Of a stretch of DNA of 62,972 bases, positions 1-9,723 are shown piece by piece; within the stretch, counting starts at the first letter, position 1; each line of letters starts with the position of its first letter. The notes under the pieces are model-generated. The model made no database searches. It had not been told where the DNA came from and worked only from the letters and a program-made list of their open reading frames with translations. The position numbers and the translations under genes are program-made. This DNA is from Bacteroidota bacterium (GTDB taxonomy: Bacteria > Bacteroidota > Ignavibacteria > Ignavibacteriales > Melioribacteraceae), in NCBI GenBank assembly GCA_018818165.1, contig JAHISP010000004.1, forward strand, positions 1 to 62,972. The letters are read 5' to 3'.

Positions 1-1103
1 TCAATCTTGTCACTTACCAGTATTGGTTTTCTTAGTAAGGGTATATTCCAACTGTCTTCAACTAAAACCGCGTCTTTCATTTTAGGATCTTTTGAACGAT
101 ATAATTTGTATCCTTGGAAATCATTTCCTTCCTTAAAAAATGTTTCATATGTCGAATCCTCAGCGACTCTATCCCAAATTAAATTTACCTGATTATCACA
201 AGCAATAGCATTTAATACTGGTCGAATTGGAGGGGTAGGAAATGTAAATTCCATTTTAGCGAAAACGGGAAAATGATCAGAGATAAATTTATCATTTGGT
301 TTTTCATTTATAATACCACACTTTAGCGTTTTAAAAAATTGATTCACAAAAATAAAATCAATTTTTAATGTTGGAGAATTGTCTTTAAAATCATTGAATG
401 AACCTTTTGGTCCAAACGGATCATCAAGACAAATTTTCTCTGAGTTAGATATTAACAAATCATCTTTATTTTCTTCAATTATTAAATTGTATGGAGTAGT
501 ACCTGCAGTACAATTAAAATCTCCGGTTATTATTATTGGATTTAAACCTGCAATTTCCCTCATTTTTAATCTAAGTAACTTTGAGCTTTCCGTTCTTGCG
601 TAATCACTAATATGATCATAATGTGTGTTGAAAACATAAAATGTTTTTTCAATAGATCTGTCAAGAAATTTTCCCCAAGTAACAATCCTAATATCACTTG
701 AACTCCAACTTTTGCTTCCAACTACATCTGGAGTTTCAGACAGCCAAAAAGTACTTTGCTCTAATAATTCAAATTTTTCTTTTCTATAAAAAATTACACT
801 TGTTTCACCAAAATCCTTACCATCCTCTCGTCCAACTCCAAACCAAGAAAATTCTGGTAAAGCCTTATCGATAGCTTCTACTTGCAATTTATGGAGTTCT
901 TGAGTTCCAAGAATATCTACTTTCCAATCCTCAACAAACTGTGCTAATAATTGTGGAGTTTCTGTCCGATAGTAACCCCCAGTTTGTATATTGTAAGAAA
1001 CTACGTTTAATGACAGTGAATCAGGAGATGCTGGAAATAATAAACCATAGATAAGAAAATAGTTAAAAATAAAAACTTTCTTTATAAATAGATGTGTTCC
1101 CAT
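1..1103 (-). CDS. Secreted endonuclease/exonuclease/phosphatase-family hydrolase with C-terminal FnIII module (3' end outside window)
   Basis: The minus-strand frame is open from an ATG at 1103 to the window edge, so the C-terminus is missing. The N-terminus is a hydrophobic signal-like segment (FNYFLIYGLLFPASPDS). The EEP-fold motifs appear in order: SYNIQTG, the metal-binding Glu in LGTQELHK, FNTHYDH, ITGDFN and SDHFPVF. The pattern is closest to COG3568-type metal-dependent hydrolases, a family that includes sphingomyelinase-, phosphodiesterase- and nuclease-like enzymes, so the substrate cannot be read from sequence. After the SDHFPVF motif comes an FnIII-like module containing FQGYKLYRSKDPKM, nearly matching a segment of the large surface protein at 5050-8580. 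It lies downstream of a minus-strand terminator and so probably has its own promoter. Extracellular or periplasmic location is inferred from the signal. Confidence 0.85.
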   Translation of the reverse strand, partial: MGTHLFIKKVFIFNYFLIYGLLFPASPDSLSLNVVSYNIQTGGYYRTETPQLLAQFVEDWKVDILGTQELHKLQVEAIDKALPEFSWFGVGREDGKDFGETSVIFYRKEKFELLEQSTFWLSETPDVVGSKSWSSSDIRIVTWGKFLDRSIEKTFYVFNTHYDHISDYARTESSKLLRLKMREIAGLNPIIITGDFNCTAGTTPYNLIIEENKDDLLISNSEKICLDDPFGPKGSFNDFKDNSPTLKIDFIFVNQFFKTLKCGIINEKPNDKFISDHFPVFAKMEFTFPTPPIRPVLNAIACDNQVNLIWDRVAEDSTYETFFKEGNDFQGYKLYRSKDPKMKDAVLVEDSWNIPLLRKPILVSDKI

Positions 1104-1106
1104 TTG

Positions 1107-1127
1107 TTACTCAATTAAATACAGTAA
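1107..1127. promoter_or_regulatory. Weak copy of the locus-wide palindromic operator
   Basis: The arms are TTACTCAA and TACAGTAA, separated by 5 bp. The outer TTACT/AGTAA is perfectly symmetric and the spacing equals that of the stronger copies, but the left inner bases deviate. It lies 4 bp upstream of the hydrolase start. This is the least convincing member of the set. Confidence 0.35.
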
Positions 1128-1147
1128 AAATTAAACTTCTAAATGCT

Positions 1148-1183
1148 AAAAAAACAATGGGACACATCAATAAAAGTGTCCCA
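1148..1183 (-). terminator. Rho-independent terminator of the T9SS beta-helix gene
   Basis: An 8-bp perfect stem (1158-1165 with 1176-1183; TGGGACAC/GTGTCCCA) has a 10-nt loop. Reading the minus strand, it is followed by a run of seven U from 1154 to 1148. It sits 60 bp past the stop of the gene at 1243-3396. Confidence 0.85.
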
Positions 1184-1242
1184 TTTATCTTCTAAGGAGG
1201 CAATATCATGCAAATTATTGCAATTCAATTGTTTGTATTATA

Positions 1243-3396
1243 TTATTTCATTAACATCATTTTCTTTGTTGCAGTAAAATCACCAGCTTGAATAGTATAC
1301 ATATAAACACCTGAACTTAATTTAGAAGCATCAAAATTAATTTGATGATTGCCAATTCCCAAATTACCATTCACCAAAGTAGCAACTTCTTGTCCTAAAA
1401 CATTAAAAATCTTCAATGTTACAATTCCTGTTTCAGGCAATGAAAAGTTTATTGTAGTTGTTGGATTAAATGGATTTGGATAGTTTTGAGATAGTGAATA
1501 GTTAGATGGAATTTCTCCTAAATTTTTGCTGTCAACATCAGTTACTGGAGTTCCTGTTTCAAAAGCACCAATATCTGGAGCATTGCCAACAAATCTAACT
1601 TTGAATCCGAATGGTTCAATTTGTCCAGCGTCAACTGCTGGTGAACCATCGGTAATTGTAAAATCATCTTCCAACTCATTAGTAAATAATGGATCTTCAA
1701 CTATAGCAACTGTTCCTAATGTAGCAATATTATTTGTTCCATTAGCAAAAGATAAACCATAATCAATATCTGTAGAAGCTACTGTTCGGATATCATAATC
1801 TTTACCACTACAATGCGCAATTAGGTTATTTCTAACATAGAAATTTGATTCTCCATTACCCATTTGCATACCATCACTTTTCCAGCCAACTATTGTATTG
1901 TTATAGATATAGTCGGTAGAACCACCTTTATCTTGATTTTCAAATCCATCATCACCAGAAGTATCACCAGCACCATATAAAGATTCGCTTCTTATGTTCA
2001 TATTATGATGAATTGTGAATGTAGCACTACCACCATAACCAATTCCACATTCACCTCTGTGATTAAATATTGTATTATAAGCTATATCAATTGCAGTTCC
2101 AGGTTGAGTTCCTTTTACATTAATAGCATAACTTCCTTGTTGCTCTTCTGAGTAATTATAACGAATTACTGTTCCAGAAGTGTTAAAACTAATTCCACCA
2201 TTACCAAGGTAGGATTTATTGTCTTCAAAAACACATGCAAATGCTTTTGTAGAATCTACACTTCCTTTAAGAATAGGACTATCAAATCCATTAAATGTGT
2301 TTCCAAGTATCCTTGCAGAAGCACTTCCTATAACAATACCTGCTGCTGCATTCGTTGAATCATTATTTATACCTTCAAGAGTAATATTTTTTATTGTTAC
2401 TCCATATGCTGCATCATCATTTGCAATTGTTATAACTGGCTCAGAAGCTACTGCTGGAGTTATACTTACATCTCCGTCAGCCATAACAATAATGTTTGGT
2501 GTGCTAATTGTGATGTTTTCTGTATACTGACCAGCTGGTATAACAACAATATCACCTTCTGAAGCAGCATCCAAAGATGCTTGAATTGAACCTGAAACAT
2601 TATGTACAGTTTGAGATACACATTCCAAATTACCCCAAAAATAAGTATTTGACCAAACAGCATCTACACCTATTCTTTCTCCATTTAATCCGTTATAAAG
2701 TTGTGGCCAAATTACAGTAGCTGCATCTTTATCTTTTTGCGAGTCATCTTGATTAATATCATTATCACTACAATATAAATAGAATCCCATATTGTAAAGA
2801 TTTTGGAGAGTTGCAGTTGCATCCAAAGTTATTGCCACTTCCAATTGAGCGGTTTTAGGGAAAGAATTTTCATTTACTACCCACTTGGCTTCATAGCCAG
2901 ATGGTGCAGTTCCTTCAACTCCTGATGCTTCATTTATACCAACTCTAAATCCTATATTAAAAGCAGAGCTTGGATTTTCACCAGGTTCACCAGCAGCTTC
3001 TTGATCAAATGGATCAACTCTTATTTCTAAACCATCTGAGTTGTACCAATTAATTGAATCAGCTGTTATAAATTGATCATCTTGAATGTTAATAAGTAAA
3101 TAAAGAACATTGCTTCCATCAACCCATCCTGCTTTAAATTTACTCACGTAATCAATTCTTCCTGGGAATGGATCTGATAAATTATCACCATTAAAATCCT
3201 TGTCATTAAAGTAAAGAGTTTGCCAAGGAATTGACGCCCATTCTGAGCCATCACCATCAATTGTTGGTGCTGCATCCATCTTATAGTTTAGAGCTTTCGC
3301 TTCTATTTCAAGTGTAGGATCAATGTAGACTTGAGCACTAAGTGAGTACGCCATACAAAGCATAAAAGCAAAAAAAAGTATTGCCGATTTTTTCAT
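1243..3396 (-). CDS. Secreted CBM9-like plus right-handed beta-helix protein with T9SS sorting domain
   Basis: The 717-aa protein starts with a signal peptide ending SLSAQ. Residues about 38-255 resemble a family 9-like carbohydrate-binding beta-sandwich (the TIDGDGSEWASIPW opening is typical). Residues about 265-610 are Gly/Asn-rich strand repeats (ITISTPNIIVMADGDVS, IVIGSASARILGNTF, IRYNYSEEQQG) of a parallel beta-helix, the fold of many polysaccharide lyases and NosD-like proteins. The last 90 residues are a T9SS type A sorting domain (NYPNPFNPTTTINF, GVYMYTIQAG). It is probably an extracellular glycan-binding or glycan-cleaving protein, but I cannot place catalytic residues. It is monocistronic, with two operator copies just upstream and a terminator downstream. 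Confidence 0.85.
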   Translation of the reverse strand: MKKSAILFFAFMLCMAYSLSAQVYIDPTLEIEAKALNYKMDAAPTIDGDGSEWASIPWQTLYFNDKDFNGDNLSDPFPGRIDYVSKFKAGWVDGSNVLYLLINIQDDQFITADSINWYNSDGLEIRVDPFDQEAAGEPGENPSSAFNIGFRVGINEASGVEGTAPSGYEAKWVVNENSFPKTAQLEVAITLDATATLQNLYNMGFYLYCSDNDINQDDSQKDKDAATVIWPQLYNGLNGERIGVDAVWSNTYFWGNLECVSQTVHNVSGSIQASLDAASEGDIVVIPAGQYTENITISTPNIIVMADGDVSITPAVASEPVITIANDDAAYGVTIKNITLEGINNDSTNAAAGIVIGSASARILGNTFNGFDSPILKGSVDSTKAFACVFEDNKSYLGNGGISFNTSGTVIRYNYSEEQQGSYAINVKGTQPGTAIDIAYNTIFNHRGECGIGYGGSATFTIHHNMNIRSESLYGAGDTSGDDGFENQDKGGSTDYIYNNTIVGWKSDGMQMGNGESNFYVRNNLIAHCSGKDYDIRTVASTDIDYGLSFANGTNNIATLGTVAIVEDPLFTNELEDDFTITDGSPAVDAGQIEPFGFKVRFVGNAPDIGAFETGTPVTDVDSKNLGEIPSNYSLSQNYPNPFNPTTTINFSLPETGIVTLKIFNVLGQEVATLVNGNLGIGNHQINFDASKLSSGVYMYTIQAGDFTATKKMMLMK

Positions 3397-3436
3397 ATTT
3401 CCTCCAGTTTGTTTGTTGTTTGTTTGTTTAATTTAC

Positions 3437-3457
3437 TTATTGTATATAGTACAATAT
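3437..3457. promoter_or_regulatory. Operator copy (strong)
   Basis: Arms TTATTGTA and TACAATAT with a 5-bp spacer. It is 41 bp upstream of the T9SS beta-helix gene and is the proximal member of a tandem pair whose centres are 27 bp apart. The arms are identical to those of the copy at 19157-19177 next to the Nudix-type regulator gene. Confidence 0.65.
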
Positions 3458-3463
3458 ACTAAC

Positions 3464-3484
3464 ATACTGTAATATATACAATAA
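3464..3484. promoter_or_regulatory. Operator copy, distal member of tandem pair
   Basis: Arms ATACTGTA and TACAATAA with a 5-bp spacer. It shares the C/T-tolerant fourth position with the copy at 12629-12649. Confidence 0.6.
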
Positions 3485-3522
3485 CAAAATATTATTTGTT
3501 TACCAATTTAATTTCACTTGAT

Positions 3523-5040
3523 TTAATTTAAATTATTGTCTACTTCGCCGTAATCTAATTTATGCTCTGAAGTTATTAAGGGAAAGCTTGGAACAACTAA
3601 TGAAAATGGAGCTCCACTATAAATAACAGACATATCTATATTTGATAGTTTTATTGAGTTAAACAGGTCAGTATTAATATATATTTTATCAGAATATTTT
3701 TTTTGTAATTTATTAATGTATGGATTTAAGACTTCATTAATTGCAGTTTGATTATCTACAGCAAATAGATTATCAGCATTATGGATTTCAAGGTATTTAT
3801 ATTTATGGAATACTGAATTTAAATAATCTGACCAAATAGAATTGTCTCGAACAACTTCTGGAGACTGATCAAAATTGTTCTCATAAGCAATTTTAGTTAA
3901 ATACTTGTCCCTAACTTGATCAATAATAGCCATTTGCAACTGAAATCCAAATTCCTTTTGTTGAAATTGTTTTTGTCTAAATACTAGAGGATGAATTTGA
4001 ATATCTTCTAAAAATTGAGAGACTGTATAAGATTTATCATCTAATTTATATAGTATCTTTTTTTTAATCTGTTCAATATCGGGTTTTAAGTTTTTATATT
4101 TATTTTGTTCTTTATCAAATGCCCAAACACCTTTTTTAAATATCTCTTCCTTCTCAGTCTGTGATTTCATATAAATTGGGCCCATAATATCAGCTAGATT
4201 AAAAAATATTTCTGAATTGAATTCGATACTATGATCTTCCATTACTTTTCTAATAAAATCTTCATATTTCACTCTTGATTCTCTTCGTCTATAAACGTCC
4301 TCTATATTTTTAATATTTTCGAGCTTTTGAGATTCGTTTATTTCTTTGGTAGCTGTCCAGCCATTAATCTTCAAAAACATATAATGTTCATCAGAAAATT
4401 TTAAAGGTCCATAAATTGAACCTTTCTGAACATCTTGAGTAAACAATAAATCTAGTAGTTTAAAGTTTTCCAACCCATTCCAAGTCACCACCCGTTTAGG
4501 TATATCTTTCAAATTATAATTATCGTGTAAAGTGCTATCCCAGCCAAGGTTAAAATCAATCAACTCTTCTTTTAATTGGGTCACAACAAGGGTATCAGCT
4601 AAGCTTATATAAGAAATATCATATTGTCTTGTAACATTATTGGATACTTTATTAATTAAATTCTCATCCAATTTTACTTTTTTCGTTACTTCTTTATCAT
4701 AAAGAAACTGTCTCATTGCTTGTTCTTTTCTGCCTAATAAAAAGTTTTTTACAGTCGCCTTTTTTAGGATATCACTTTCTTCACCGACTTCAAGTGATAA
4801 CATTTTTTCAGCAATTAAAGAATTTAGAATGATTTTTTTATCAATATTTGTATTGTTACGGCAATAATTTGGACGAATAGTATATTCTGCCCTTCTTATA
4901 AATTCATTTAATGAAATTGTTTTATCGCCAACTTTGGCTATTATTTTCTCTTTACTTTCTGCTTCTGCTGAACATCCAAAAAAGAAAAGCAAAAGCAAAA
5001 AGGCAACTCTATTTCTTATTAAATCCAATTTATTTGCCAT
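3523..5040 (-). CDS. SurA/parvulin-like lipoprotein
   Basis: 505 aa. The N-terminus is a lipoprotein signal (hydrophobic FLLLLFFFG then Cys23). Residues about 33-130 resemble a SurA-type chaperone segment (IIAKVGDKTISLNEFIRRAE). Around 195-235 a parvulin-like stretch is recognisable (KGSIYGPLKFSDEHYMFLKI), so a peptidyl-prolyl isomerase or periplasmic chaperone role is likely; the family-typical residues are only loosely kept. It begins 9 bp after the stop of the giant surface protein, so it is translated from the same message. A dedicated chaperone for that 1176-aa protein or for the TonB receptor is a reasonable inference. Confidence 0.7.
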   Translation of the reverse strand: MANKLDLIRNRVAFLLLLFFFGCSAEAESKEKIIAKVGDKTISLNEFIRRAEYTIRPNYCRNNTNIDKKIILNSLIAEKMLSLEVGEESDILKKATVKNFLLGRKEQAMRQFLYDKEVTKKVKLDENLINKVSNNVTRQYDISYISLADTLVVTQLKEELIDFNLGWDSTLHDNYNLKDIPKRVVTWNGLENFKLLDLLFTQDVQKGSIYGPLKFSDEHYMFLKINGWTATKEINESQKLENIKNIEDVYRRRESRVKYEDFIRKVMEDHSIEFNSEIFFNLADIMGPIYMKSQTEKEEIFKKGVWAFDKEQNKYKNLKPDIEQIKKKILYKLDDKSYTVSQFLEDIQIHPLVFRQKQFQQKEFGFQLQMAIIDQVRDKYLTKIAYENNFDQSPEVVRDNSIWSDYLNSVFHKYKYLEIHNADNLFAVDNQTAINEVLNPYINKLQKKYSDKIYINTDLFNSIKLSNIDMSVIYSGAPFSLVVPSFPLITSEHKLDYGEVDNNLN

Positions 5041-5049
5041 TCCAAAATA

Positions 5050-8000
5050 TTATTTCACTACTGCAAATTTACCGGCAAATGTATTGCCTGTTAGAGTTGA
5101 TTTAACTTGATAAATGTAATATCCTGAAGCTATATCTAACCCTTCTCTCGTTTTCAAATCCCAAAATGCTGTCCCATTTGAGGATGAGTTAGTATCCCAT
5201 TCATTAGATTGTGATGAAACAGAGTTATCAACAATTATTTCATCCACTAAATAGCCACTTACTGTGAATATTTTAATAACACATTGTGCTGGAATATTAG
5301 TAAACATTAACTGTCTTTTTTGGTTTAATTGATAATTTGTTAAAGCAGGCTCAAGAGAGTTTGTCATAATATATGGATTAGGAACAACTTTAATTTCCTT
5401 CATTTTTTCTTTTAAATTATTTTTATCTAATTCATTTTGAGGTAATACTGTAAATTCAACATAATCGTTACTTGTAAATGGTCTTAAAAAATCGATTTGA
5501 TAAACGTTATCGACAATTGGAAGATTATTATTGGCAAAAGCTTCACTAAAATCTATTGTAAAAATGGTTCCAGCCCAATAATATGTTGAACCAGATAGAA
5601 CAGTATATCCTACTAAAATTTCATCACTATCCATATCTAATTGACCATTTTTATTTTTATCATGTACCAATAAGTCGAGTCTTTCAAATTCGCCGCTTTC
5701 GGATGGAAGTGATTTATTAATTACATAAAAATCAAATGATTGCCCAAACAATATTTCAGATGGTCCAATTGGCATATTTTCTGAATTATTTATCTTTTTG
5801 GGCGAATTTGTTAAAGTTGTGTATTCATCACTTTTCCCAGTAAACACAATCTGGTATTGCCATGGGAAATAAATGCTTTCCTTAGTATTTATTTTAATAA
5901 CTAGAGGAGAATCGCCATTAACCCAGCCAGTTTTTTCCGAATTTATTTCGGATAGATACATAGCATTTTGAATTTGAATTTGCAGTCCATCAAACATTCC
6001 AGAAGTTAATAACTTATTATTAATACGAGAGAATTGATACTTAGTGCCACCAGGATTAGTATAGCTATCGAATTGTATATTTTCACCAGAATAATTTTTT
6101 ACATCTTCTGAATAAACAAGTTTATTATTTTCAGTTACGTCATATATTCTAAAACCACTATTCAAGTATAAAGCATCTGCTGGATGTCTTACTTTTTCAG
6201 TTAATCTTAAATATGTAACAGTATCAACATCAAAATACACTTTATAAGTGTGGTTTGGTTTAATTGAATTATCAACAATTATTGTGGGTTGAACTTTTGA
6301 ACTTCCTAATGTGGATATATCTTCATTGACAGAAATATTAGGAGCAACGTAACCAGCAGCAAATTGATGAGGTTTTACAATTGCCACATTTTTACTTACT
6401 TCAATTACATCTTCAGATTCGTCTAATCTAAGAACAAAATTATTTTCTGATGGACTTATACCGTCACCAACATCAGGCAGTCCATAATCATATGCGACTA
6501 ATACATAATAATAAGTTCTTCCATTATCTACATCTTCATCTATATAATAGTGTTTTATGCCAGTGTCGTCTCCAAGATAATATTCCACGCCATTTACTTC
6601 GCCAAAATCAGCAAATCCTTTAATTGAATCAATTTTATCACATTGAAATATGGGTTTTCTTAAAGAAGGATTTCCAAAACCGTCCGTAATTAATTCTGTG
6701 TCTGACATTTTTTTGTCAGTTGCTCTATATAGTTTATATCCTTCAAAATCATTTTTGTTACTTGCAAATTCATCTCTTGTTAATTGATCCGCCACATCAT
6801 CCCAAGTTAATATAATTTTTCCATCAGCAGGAGTTGCCGTAAGGGTTGGCATTAAAGGAGGTTGAGCAAACCTATAGTCCGTTTCATAGATCACTTGCAC
6901 AACTTCTTTAAGTCTGAATAAAGCAGGAGCTGAGTGATCATCGCTCATTAAACCTGATAATGGATCATAAGAATGAAGTTCAGCCATTGATACTCTTTCG
7001 GTTCTTCCTTTGTACAAAGGGAAAATTCCGGAAGCAAAAAATTCCATAAAATTTAATGGTTCACTTTGGAATTCGTGAAACTGTCCATCAACCATGTATT
7101 TAAAAAGACTTTCGTCAGTTCTTATAATAGCTTGTCTTTCAATATCAGATGTGTAGTGAAATGAGGTTAATCCTAACATATCAGATTCACTTACATCTGT
7201 AACAGCAAAATTTGGTTCAGCACCAACTCCTTCAATAAAATCTGGTTTATGGTTGCACTCTGTGCCATCAGCATCTGGGCCGGTATAATTAATATCATTT
7301 GGACCGACACCATCAAGTCCAACATCATTTCCTGCATCTTCATTATTATCATAAACGCCATTACCATTTTCATCATTTCCATCAATCCAGTCCTGATCTT
7401 CATCTGCATCCCAATGTTCTTTTAGATCAGATTCATTTAATTTGTAATACTTCATAAAATCACTTAAATTCTCGATACCATCAGTTGGCCCAATTTTATT
7501 AACTGCAACGTTATCTCTTTTTTCATTTAGCAAACCATCCTTATCGTTATCTAAATTATCATAGGGCAAACCAGGGCTTTCCAAATAAGCAAATCCTAAT
7601 ATTCCAGGAGCTTTACCACCACCGACAGGAATAAAATCGATATCCCACGAATATGCCATATTTAATGACTTGTCATAATAAGCTAAATCATCTCCCACAC
7701 CCTCTTCACCACCAACAGCATTATCCATCCAAAAGCCAAAAGCCATTTCTGGTAAATCATAGTCAGATATATTAGCAATATTGTGTTCCCAAAAAATTGC
7801 ATCATTTGCAGAAGGATTACTCCATTGGAAACCTCTGGTTTCAATTCTAACACCAATGCCACCCCATGGTTTACCTTTTTGAATTGAAACATTTGGATTT
7901 TTATCACCAATTTTTACATTTGGTCTTGGATAGTACTTTACTGTTTTGCCATCTTCAAGATACTCTTGATCCTGGGCATCATTAGTAACAAAAAATGTTT

Positions 8001-8580
8001 CTAGGTCAGCTTTCATAATACCACGTCCAAATCGTCCGTTCCATTCCCCTTGCCATTTTTTACCGTCTCTTGTTGGCCATCCTTCAGTTGGCCAAGAATC
8101 TGGCAAATTACTCATTGCGGGAGTTTCACTTAATTCGTTGAAATAGCCAAACACTGGGTATAATCCATATTCAATTGTTAAAGATGGATCCTCGTCCATA
8201 TGTTCACGATAACTACTTTGTATATAATAGAGAGTATCTAAATCTGTTCTTCCTTCATAACCCGAAGTTACTGGAATAGTATCGTTTTCTAAAAACACCC
8301 TTGCACCAACTAAAGTAGCAATACCATCGTGCATTTTTGTGCCGTCAAAATTATTAGGCCATTTTGATACATCGTAACCAAGTCCACAGCAATCACTTAA
8401 CTCGGATGTATTTCTAAAAAAGACTAGTGTTCTATTGCCAGTCATATATCCCGTTCTCTCTGCTGCTTTATCACCTGCTGGATCGTCAGGACCATCATAC
8501 ATTCTTCCCTGAGCATTTATGTTTATTGTAACAATAAAAAACATTACAATTGATAAAAAAGCTAATATAATTTTTTGCAT
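5050..8580 (-). CDS. Giant secreted FnIII protein with Asp-rich calcium-type repeats
   Basis: 1176 aa with a signal peptide ending ININAQ. The middle (about residues 345-450) has Asp/Asn-rich loops (DNLDNDKDGLLNE, DENGNGVYDNNEDAG) of the thrombospondin-3/dockerin-like calcium-binding kind. An FnIII-type module follows around residues 590-720 (FEGYKLYRATDKKM), matching the module in the partial hydrolase at 1-1103. The C-terminus has VVPNPYIM, then GYYIYQVKS and GKFAVVK, resembling a FlgD/T9SS-type sorting domain but without the NYPNPFNP core. It lies between a PorV-like protein and a SurA-like lipoprotein in the TonB-receptor operon. It probably sits on the cell surface and may play the glycan-binding part that SusD plays in Bacteroides; that role is inferred. 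Confidence 0.75.
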   Translation of the reverse strand: MQKIILAFLSIVMFFIVTININAQGRMYDGPDDPAGDKAAERTGYMTGNRTLVFFRNTSELSDCCGLGYDVSKWPNNFDGTKMHDGIATLVGARVFLENDTIPVTSGYEGRTDLDTLYYIQSSYREHMDEDPSLTIEYGLYPVFGYFNELSETPAMSNLPDSWPTEGWPTRDGKKWQGEWNGRFGRGIMKADLETFFVTNDAQDQEYLEDGKTVKYYPRPNVKIGDKNPNVSIQKGKPWGGIGVRIETRGFQWSNPSANDAIFWEHNIANISDYDLPEMAFGFWMDNAVGGEEGVGDDLAYYDKSLNMAYSWDIDFIPVGGGKAPGILGFAYLESPGLPYDNLDNDKDGLLNEKRDNVAVNKIGPTDGIENLSDFMKYYKLNESDLKEHWDADEDQDWIDGNDENGNGVYDNNEDAGNDVGLDGVGPNDINYTGPDADGTECNHKPDFIEGVGAEPNFAVTDVSESDMLGLTSFHYTSDIERQAIIRTDESLFKYMVDGQFHEFQSEPLNFMEFFASGIFPLYKGRTERVSMAELHSYDPLSGLMSDDHSAPALFRLKEVVQVIYETDYRFAQPPLMPTLTATPADGKIILTWDDVADQLTRDEFASNKNDFEGYKLYRATDKKMSDTELITDGFGNPSLRKPIFQCDKIDSIKGFADFGEVNGVEYYLGDDTGIKHYYIDEDVDNGRTYYYVLVAYDYGLPDVGDGISPSENNFVLRLDESEDVIEVSKNVAIVKPHQFAAGYVAPNISVNEDISTLGSSKVQPTIIVDNSIKPNHTYKVYFDVDTVTYLRLTEKVRHPADALYLNSGFRIYDVTENNKLVYSEDVKNYSGENIQFDSYTNPGGTKYQFSRINNKLLTSGMFDGLQIQIQNAMYLSEINSEKTGWVNGDSPLVIKINTKESIYFPWQYQIVFTGKSDEYTTLTNSPKKINNSENMPIGPSEILFGQSFDFYVINKSLPSESGEFERLDLLVHDKNKNGQLDMDSDEILVGYTVLSGSTYYWAGTIFTIDFSEAFANNNLPIVDNVYQIDFLRPFTSNDYVEFTVLPQNELDKNNLKEKMKEIKVVPNPYIMTNSLEPALTNYQLNQKRQLMFTNIPAQCVIKIFTVSGYLVDEIIVDNSVSSQSNEWDTNSSSNGTAFWDLKTREGLDIASGYYIYQVKSTLTGNTFAGKFAVVK

Positions 8581-8630
8581 TTATTATTTCTCCAAACTTT
8601 CACTAATTCAATTTCTTATAAAACACAATA

Positions 8631-9689
8631 TTAAAATTGGTACCCGAGCGAATATGAATAAATACCACCTAAAGTTTTATGCTCTCTATATGAATAATCA
8701 AATTTCACAGTATTATTACCAAACAAATCAATCATAAATCCTACACCTAATGATAATCCATATTCAGATTCATCAAGTAAAAATCCTTTATATCCTCCTC
8801 TTAAAAACACAGAGCCATATGTTGGAATTTTAAGTGAGTACTCAGCACCTAAATTTACAGACTCACTGTTATTATTTGGGTGAAGAGCATCCACAGCGAC
8901 AGTTATTTTGTGTATTTCATCAATGTATGGATGAAAGGAAACACCCAATCTAAATATTAATGGTAATTCCCATTCATCTAATTCAAATCTTGAAGGAACA
9001 TTTGCAAAGTTTCCATCTTCATCAGGTAAAATATCTACACTTTGCTTTAGATCTATTCCATTATAGGATAGTCTTGTTCCATAATTTGAAATTGACATTC
9101 CAATATTTAATCCATCACCTGGTATGTCTGACCAAGTAAAGAAATTAGTATTCACAATTGCACCTAAATCAATAGCCATTGCACTGGCTGTCTCATGCCA
9201 AATTTTAGATGTTATATATTTTGCAGTTGCACCAAAAGCAAACCAATCAGCCAACTTTTTTCCATAAGATACACTTAAGGCTAAATCAAATCCGTCAAAA
9301 TTTTCACCAGTACCGTTTGGTAAATCAACGGTTGTCACTTCTTCTTTTCCAAAATCCATTATTAGAACTCCAACAGCAAATGTTCCAAGACTTGGATGTA
9401 CATATGCTAAACCAGTCATTGAGGTGTTTATATTTACAAACCATGGTTGTACTGAAATAGAAACTTCATTTTTTTCCATATATCCAAGACCAGCAGGATT
9501 CCAATATATTGATGATAAACCTCTTACATTACTTACATGAGCATCTCCCATGCCTGTAGCAGCAGAACCATATCCAATTTCTAGAAAGTTTGCTGCGGTA
9601 GTAGCAACTCTAAAAGGTTTTTGAGCATAGTTGCTTATTGAAAAAATAAGCAACAAACATATAGTTAATAAAATTTTTGAGTTTGTCAT
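8631..9689 (-). CDS. PorV/PorQ-family outer-membrane beta-barrel protein
   Basis: 352 aa with a signal peptide ending SNYAQ. The N-terminal mature segment ATTAANFLEIGYGSAATGMGDAHVS, then GLSSIYWNPAGLG, is the signature of the PorV/PorQ (UPF0164-like) family. The rest alternates amphipathic strands and ends with aromatic YSLGYQF, as outer-membrane barrels do. PorV is the T9SS shuttle that hands cargo to the outer surface. This copy, located between a TonB receptor and a large surface protein, may be a cargo-specific paralogue. It lies 34 bp downstream of the TonB receptor gene and 50 bp upstream of the surface-protein gene. Confidence 0.8.
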   Translation of the reverse strand: MTNSKILLTICLLLIFSISNYAQKPFRVATTAANFLEIGYGSAATGMGDAHVSNVRGLSSIYWNPAGLGYMEKNEVSISVQPWFVNINTSMTGLAYVHPSLGTFAVGVLIMDFGKEEVTTVDLPNGTGENFDGFDLALSVSYGKKLADWFAFGATAKYITSKIWHETASAMAIDLGAIVNTNFFTWSDIPGDGLNIGMSISNYGTRLSYNGIDLKQSVDILPDEDGNFANVPSRFELDEWELPLIFRLGVSFHPYIDEIHKITVAVDALHPNNNSESVNLGAEYSLKIPTYGSVFLRGGYKGFLLDESEYGLSLGVGFMIDLFGNNTVKFDYSYREHKTLGGIYSYSLGYQF

Positions 9690-9723
9690 AATAAACCTTT
9701 AGATGTATCAATTATATATAATT

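Noticed and set aside
1194-1291. AAGGAGG followed by an ATG at 1208 on the plus strand, opening a 27-codon frame.
   Set aside because: The frame runs into the 3' end of the minus-strand beta-helix gene and its peptide has no recognisable feature; probably chance.
8522-8538. Palindrome TTTATTGT-A-ACAATAAA resembling the operator.
   Set aside because: The arms have a 1-bp instead of a 5-bp spacer and the site lies inside the signal-peptide coding region of the 1176-aa gene.
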